Positions 42,460-43,345 of a stretch of DNA of 43,345 bases are shown here, piece after piece. Location: NCBI GenBank assembly GCA_023251725.1, contig JAHEYG010000020.1, positions 1 to 43,345 of the forward strand, written 5' to 3'. The notes under the pieces were generated by a model. The model was not told where the DNA came from, made no database searches, and worked only from the letters and a program-made list of their open reading frames with translations. Each line of letters begins with the position of its first letter. Position 1 is the first letter of the stretch. The position numbers and the translations under genes were made by a program. Source of the stretch: Sphingobacteriaceae bacterium. GTDB lineage: Bacteria > Bacteroidota > Bacteroidia > B-17B0 > Aurantibacillaceae.

Positions 42460-43020
42460 TTGAGTAATTTTTTTTACATAATTATTTTTTTATTTTGTTT
42501 TGGAATTTCTAATTCCCAAATAAAAAATGATAATTATGTAATGGATGATCCACGCGACTACACCAAAGATCCGGCAAGAAGTGCCAATTTTATTGAACTC
42601 GGCGGAAACGCCGGTTTATATTCTTTAAACTGGGATTATATTTTTTACTATAAAGAAAAATTTAAAATTTCTGGAAGAATAGGGGCCAATGTTTTTCCGA
42701 AAGGAATTTATCTTGAACAAGCCTACGTAATTGAAAATAATTATATTTTATTAAAAAATCCTCATCATATAGAATTGGGTCCTGGTTTAACCTTGCAGGT
42801 AAAACATAATCCAACGTGTTTGGCGGATAGTATTTATCAATGGGAAAATATTTGGTTTGGGATGTTTCGAATTGGTTACAGATATCAGCCGCAAGAAGAT
42901 GGTTTCTTTTTCAGAGCAGGAATCACTCCTATTTTTTATCGTAATAGCGATTGCGGTCCCGAATTTCCTGTAACACGACAATGGTTCTGGGCAGGAGTTG
43001 CATTCGGAATTACTTTTTAA
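42460..43020 (+). CDS. secreted protein, probable outer-membrane beta-barrel, unknown function
   Basis: A 186-residue protein starting at the TTG at 42460, immediately after the YqeY stop; the only nearby start that includes the signal peptide (MSNFFYIIIFLFCFGISNSQ). The mature part alternates aromatic and hydrophobic residues in amphipathic strands (NFIELGGNAGLYSLNWDYIFYY, KISGRIGANVFPKG, IWFGMFRIGYRYQPQ, GFFFRAGITPIFYR) and ends in the aromatic GVAFGITF, as outer-membrane barrels do. I recognise no named family. Co-transcription with the YqeY gene is likely. Confidence 0.72.
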   Translation: MSNFFYIIIFLFCFGISNSQIKNDNYVMDDPRDYTKDPARSANFIELGGNAGLYSLNWDYIFYYKEKFKISGRIGANVFPKGIYLEQAYVIENNYILLKNPHHIELGPGLTLQVKHNPTCLADSIYQWENIWFGMFRIGYRYQPQEDGFFFRAGITPIFYRNSDCGPEFPVTRQWFWAGVAFGITF

Positions 43021-43140
43021 TGTTTGACGGCGCAAATTGCAACCTAAAAAAAGCACCTATTATTTTATTTTTTAAAATGCTATAAATTGTAGCAAGGTTT
43101 TCAATGAAGGCATATTAGTTTTATAACCTGAATAATGGAA

Positions 43141-43177
43141 CGCGGATGACGCGGATTGCGCTGATAAAGGCGGATTA
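43141..43177. repeat. GCGGAT tandem repeat upstream of the GxxExxY gene
   Basis: Units CGCGGATGA, CGCGGATTG, CGCTGATAAA and GGCGGATTA give four copies with a period of 9-10 bp. The repeat is GC-rich against the surroundings. Similar GCGGAT arrays are, from memory, common next to GxxExxY genes, one of which starts 33 bases downstream. Confidence 0.75.
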
Positions 43178-43209
43178 CATTATTCATATAAAATATTAAA
43201 AGAAATAAA

Positions 43210-43345
43210 ATGGAAATATTGCATAAAGACATTACAGATAAAATTATCAGAAAATTTTATAAAGTTTATAATGAATTGGGGTATGGATTTTTGGAAAAGG
43301 TTTATGAGAACGCCTTGTTTTTTGAATTAAGGTCTTTAGGACTAT
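43210..43345 (+). CDS. GxxExxY-family protein (PDDEXK_3-like), cut by the window end
   Basis: The first 45 residues are visible: MEILHKDITDKIIRKFYKVYNELG, then YGFLEKVYENALFFELRSLGL. The GFLEKVY heptad is the name-giving G-x-x-E-x-x-Y signature, and the preceding helix matches the family start. Full proteins are about 120-130 residues with a PD-(D/E)XK nuclease-like fold; the catalytic part lies beyond the window. The ATG at 43210 is the natural start. Its function is unknown and the gene is often found near short repeats, as here. Confidence 0.85.
   Translation, partial: MEILHKDITDKIIRKFYKVYNELGYGFLEKVYENALFFELRSLGL

Overview
The window looks like the chromosome of an AT-rich Bacteroidota, probably a free-living Flavobacteriia- or Sphingobacteriia-like lineage; I cannot place it lower than phylum. 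Evidence: several secreted proteins end in type IX secretion (T9SS) sorting domains of type A (YPNP...GIYFVK) and type B (gliding-motility C-terminal domain); SecD and SecF are fused; promoters fit the Bacteroidota TTTG / TAnnTTTG pattern; MurE carries the meso-DAP DNPR motif; FtsZ ends in NNSFLHDNVD; and many genes start with TTG or GTG.

Layout. 1-3138: small lipoprotein, ispF, and a minus-strand pair of T9SS cargo proteins, one with an Asp-box propeller. 3270-6716: M20 dipeptidase, small membrane protein and LEA14-like lipoprotein, then an ECF-like sigma factor overlapping a single-pass membrane protein. 6816-12825: secreted proteins (a tandem pair of T9SS paralogues, a T9SS type B protein with FN3-like repeats, a vWA protein). 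12885-17894: a secreted unknown divergent from secDF. 18053-19859: a low-GC two-gene cassette, an ABC-type AAA ATPase overlapped by a small PD-(D/E)XK-like protein. This is the best candidate for an undescribed (probably defence) system. 19904-25962: secreted CotH-kinase protein, aminotransferase, LacI-type regulator, SprT-like metalloprotease and a PlsC-like acyltransferase. 26157-41936: a complete Bacteroidota dcw cluster (mraZ-rsmH-ftsL-ftsI-murE-mraY-murD-ftsW-murG-murC-ftsQ-ftsA-ftsZ), opened by a textbook MraZ box and closed by an intrinsic terminator. 42016-43345: GatB/YqeY protein, a secreted unknown, and the start of a GxxExxY-family gene preceded by a 9-bp repeat.

How it fits together. 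The dcw block makes lipid II from UDP-MurNAc precursors (murE, mraY, murD, murG, murC), polymerises and crosslinks it at the septum (ftsW, ftsI) and builds the Z-ring (ftsZ, ftsA, ftsQ, ftsL). MraZ probably autoregulates it through four repeats spaced exactly 10 bp. SecDF supports Sec export, which feeds the many signal-peptide and T9SS proteins nearby.

Two sequence-level themes stand out. First, many intergenic spacers are built from short tandem units, very often exactly 7 bp (265-344, 7902-7957, 12827-12889, 36652-36665, 40221-40342), and several share a GTTCGGN core in either orientation. Second, palindromic REP-like elements sit inside reading frames without breaking them (signal peptide region at 1493-1534, SecDF linker at 15678-15707, probably FtsL at 27715-27740) and directly in front of murG (35504-35538). 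No rRNA, tRNA, CRISPR array or insertion sequence was seen.
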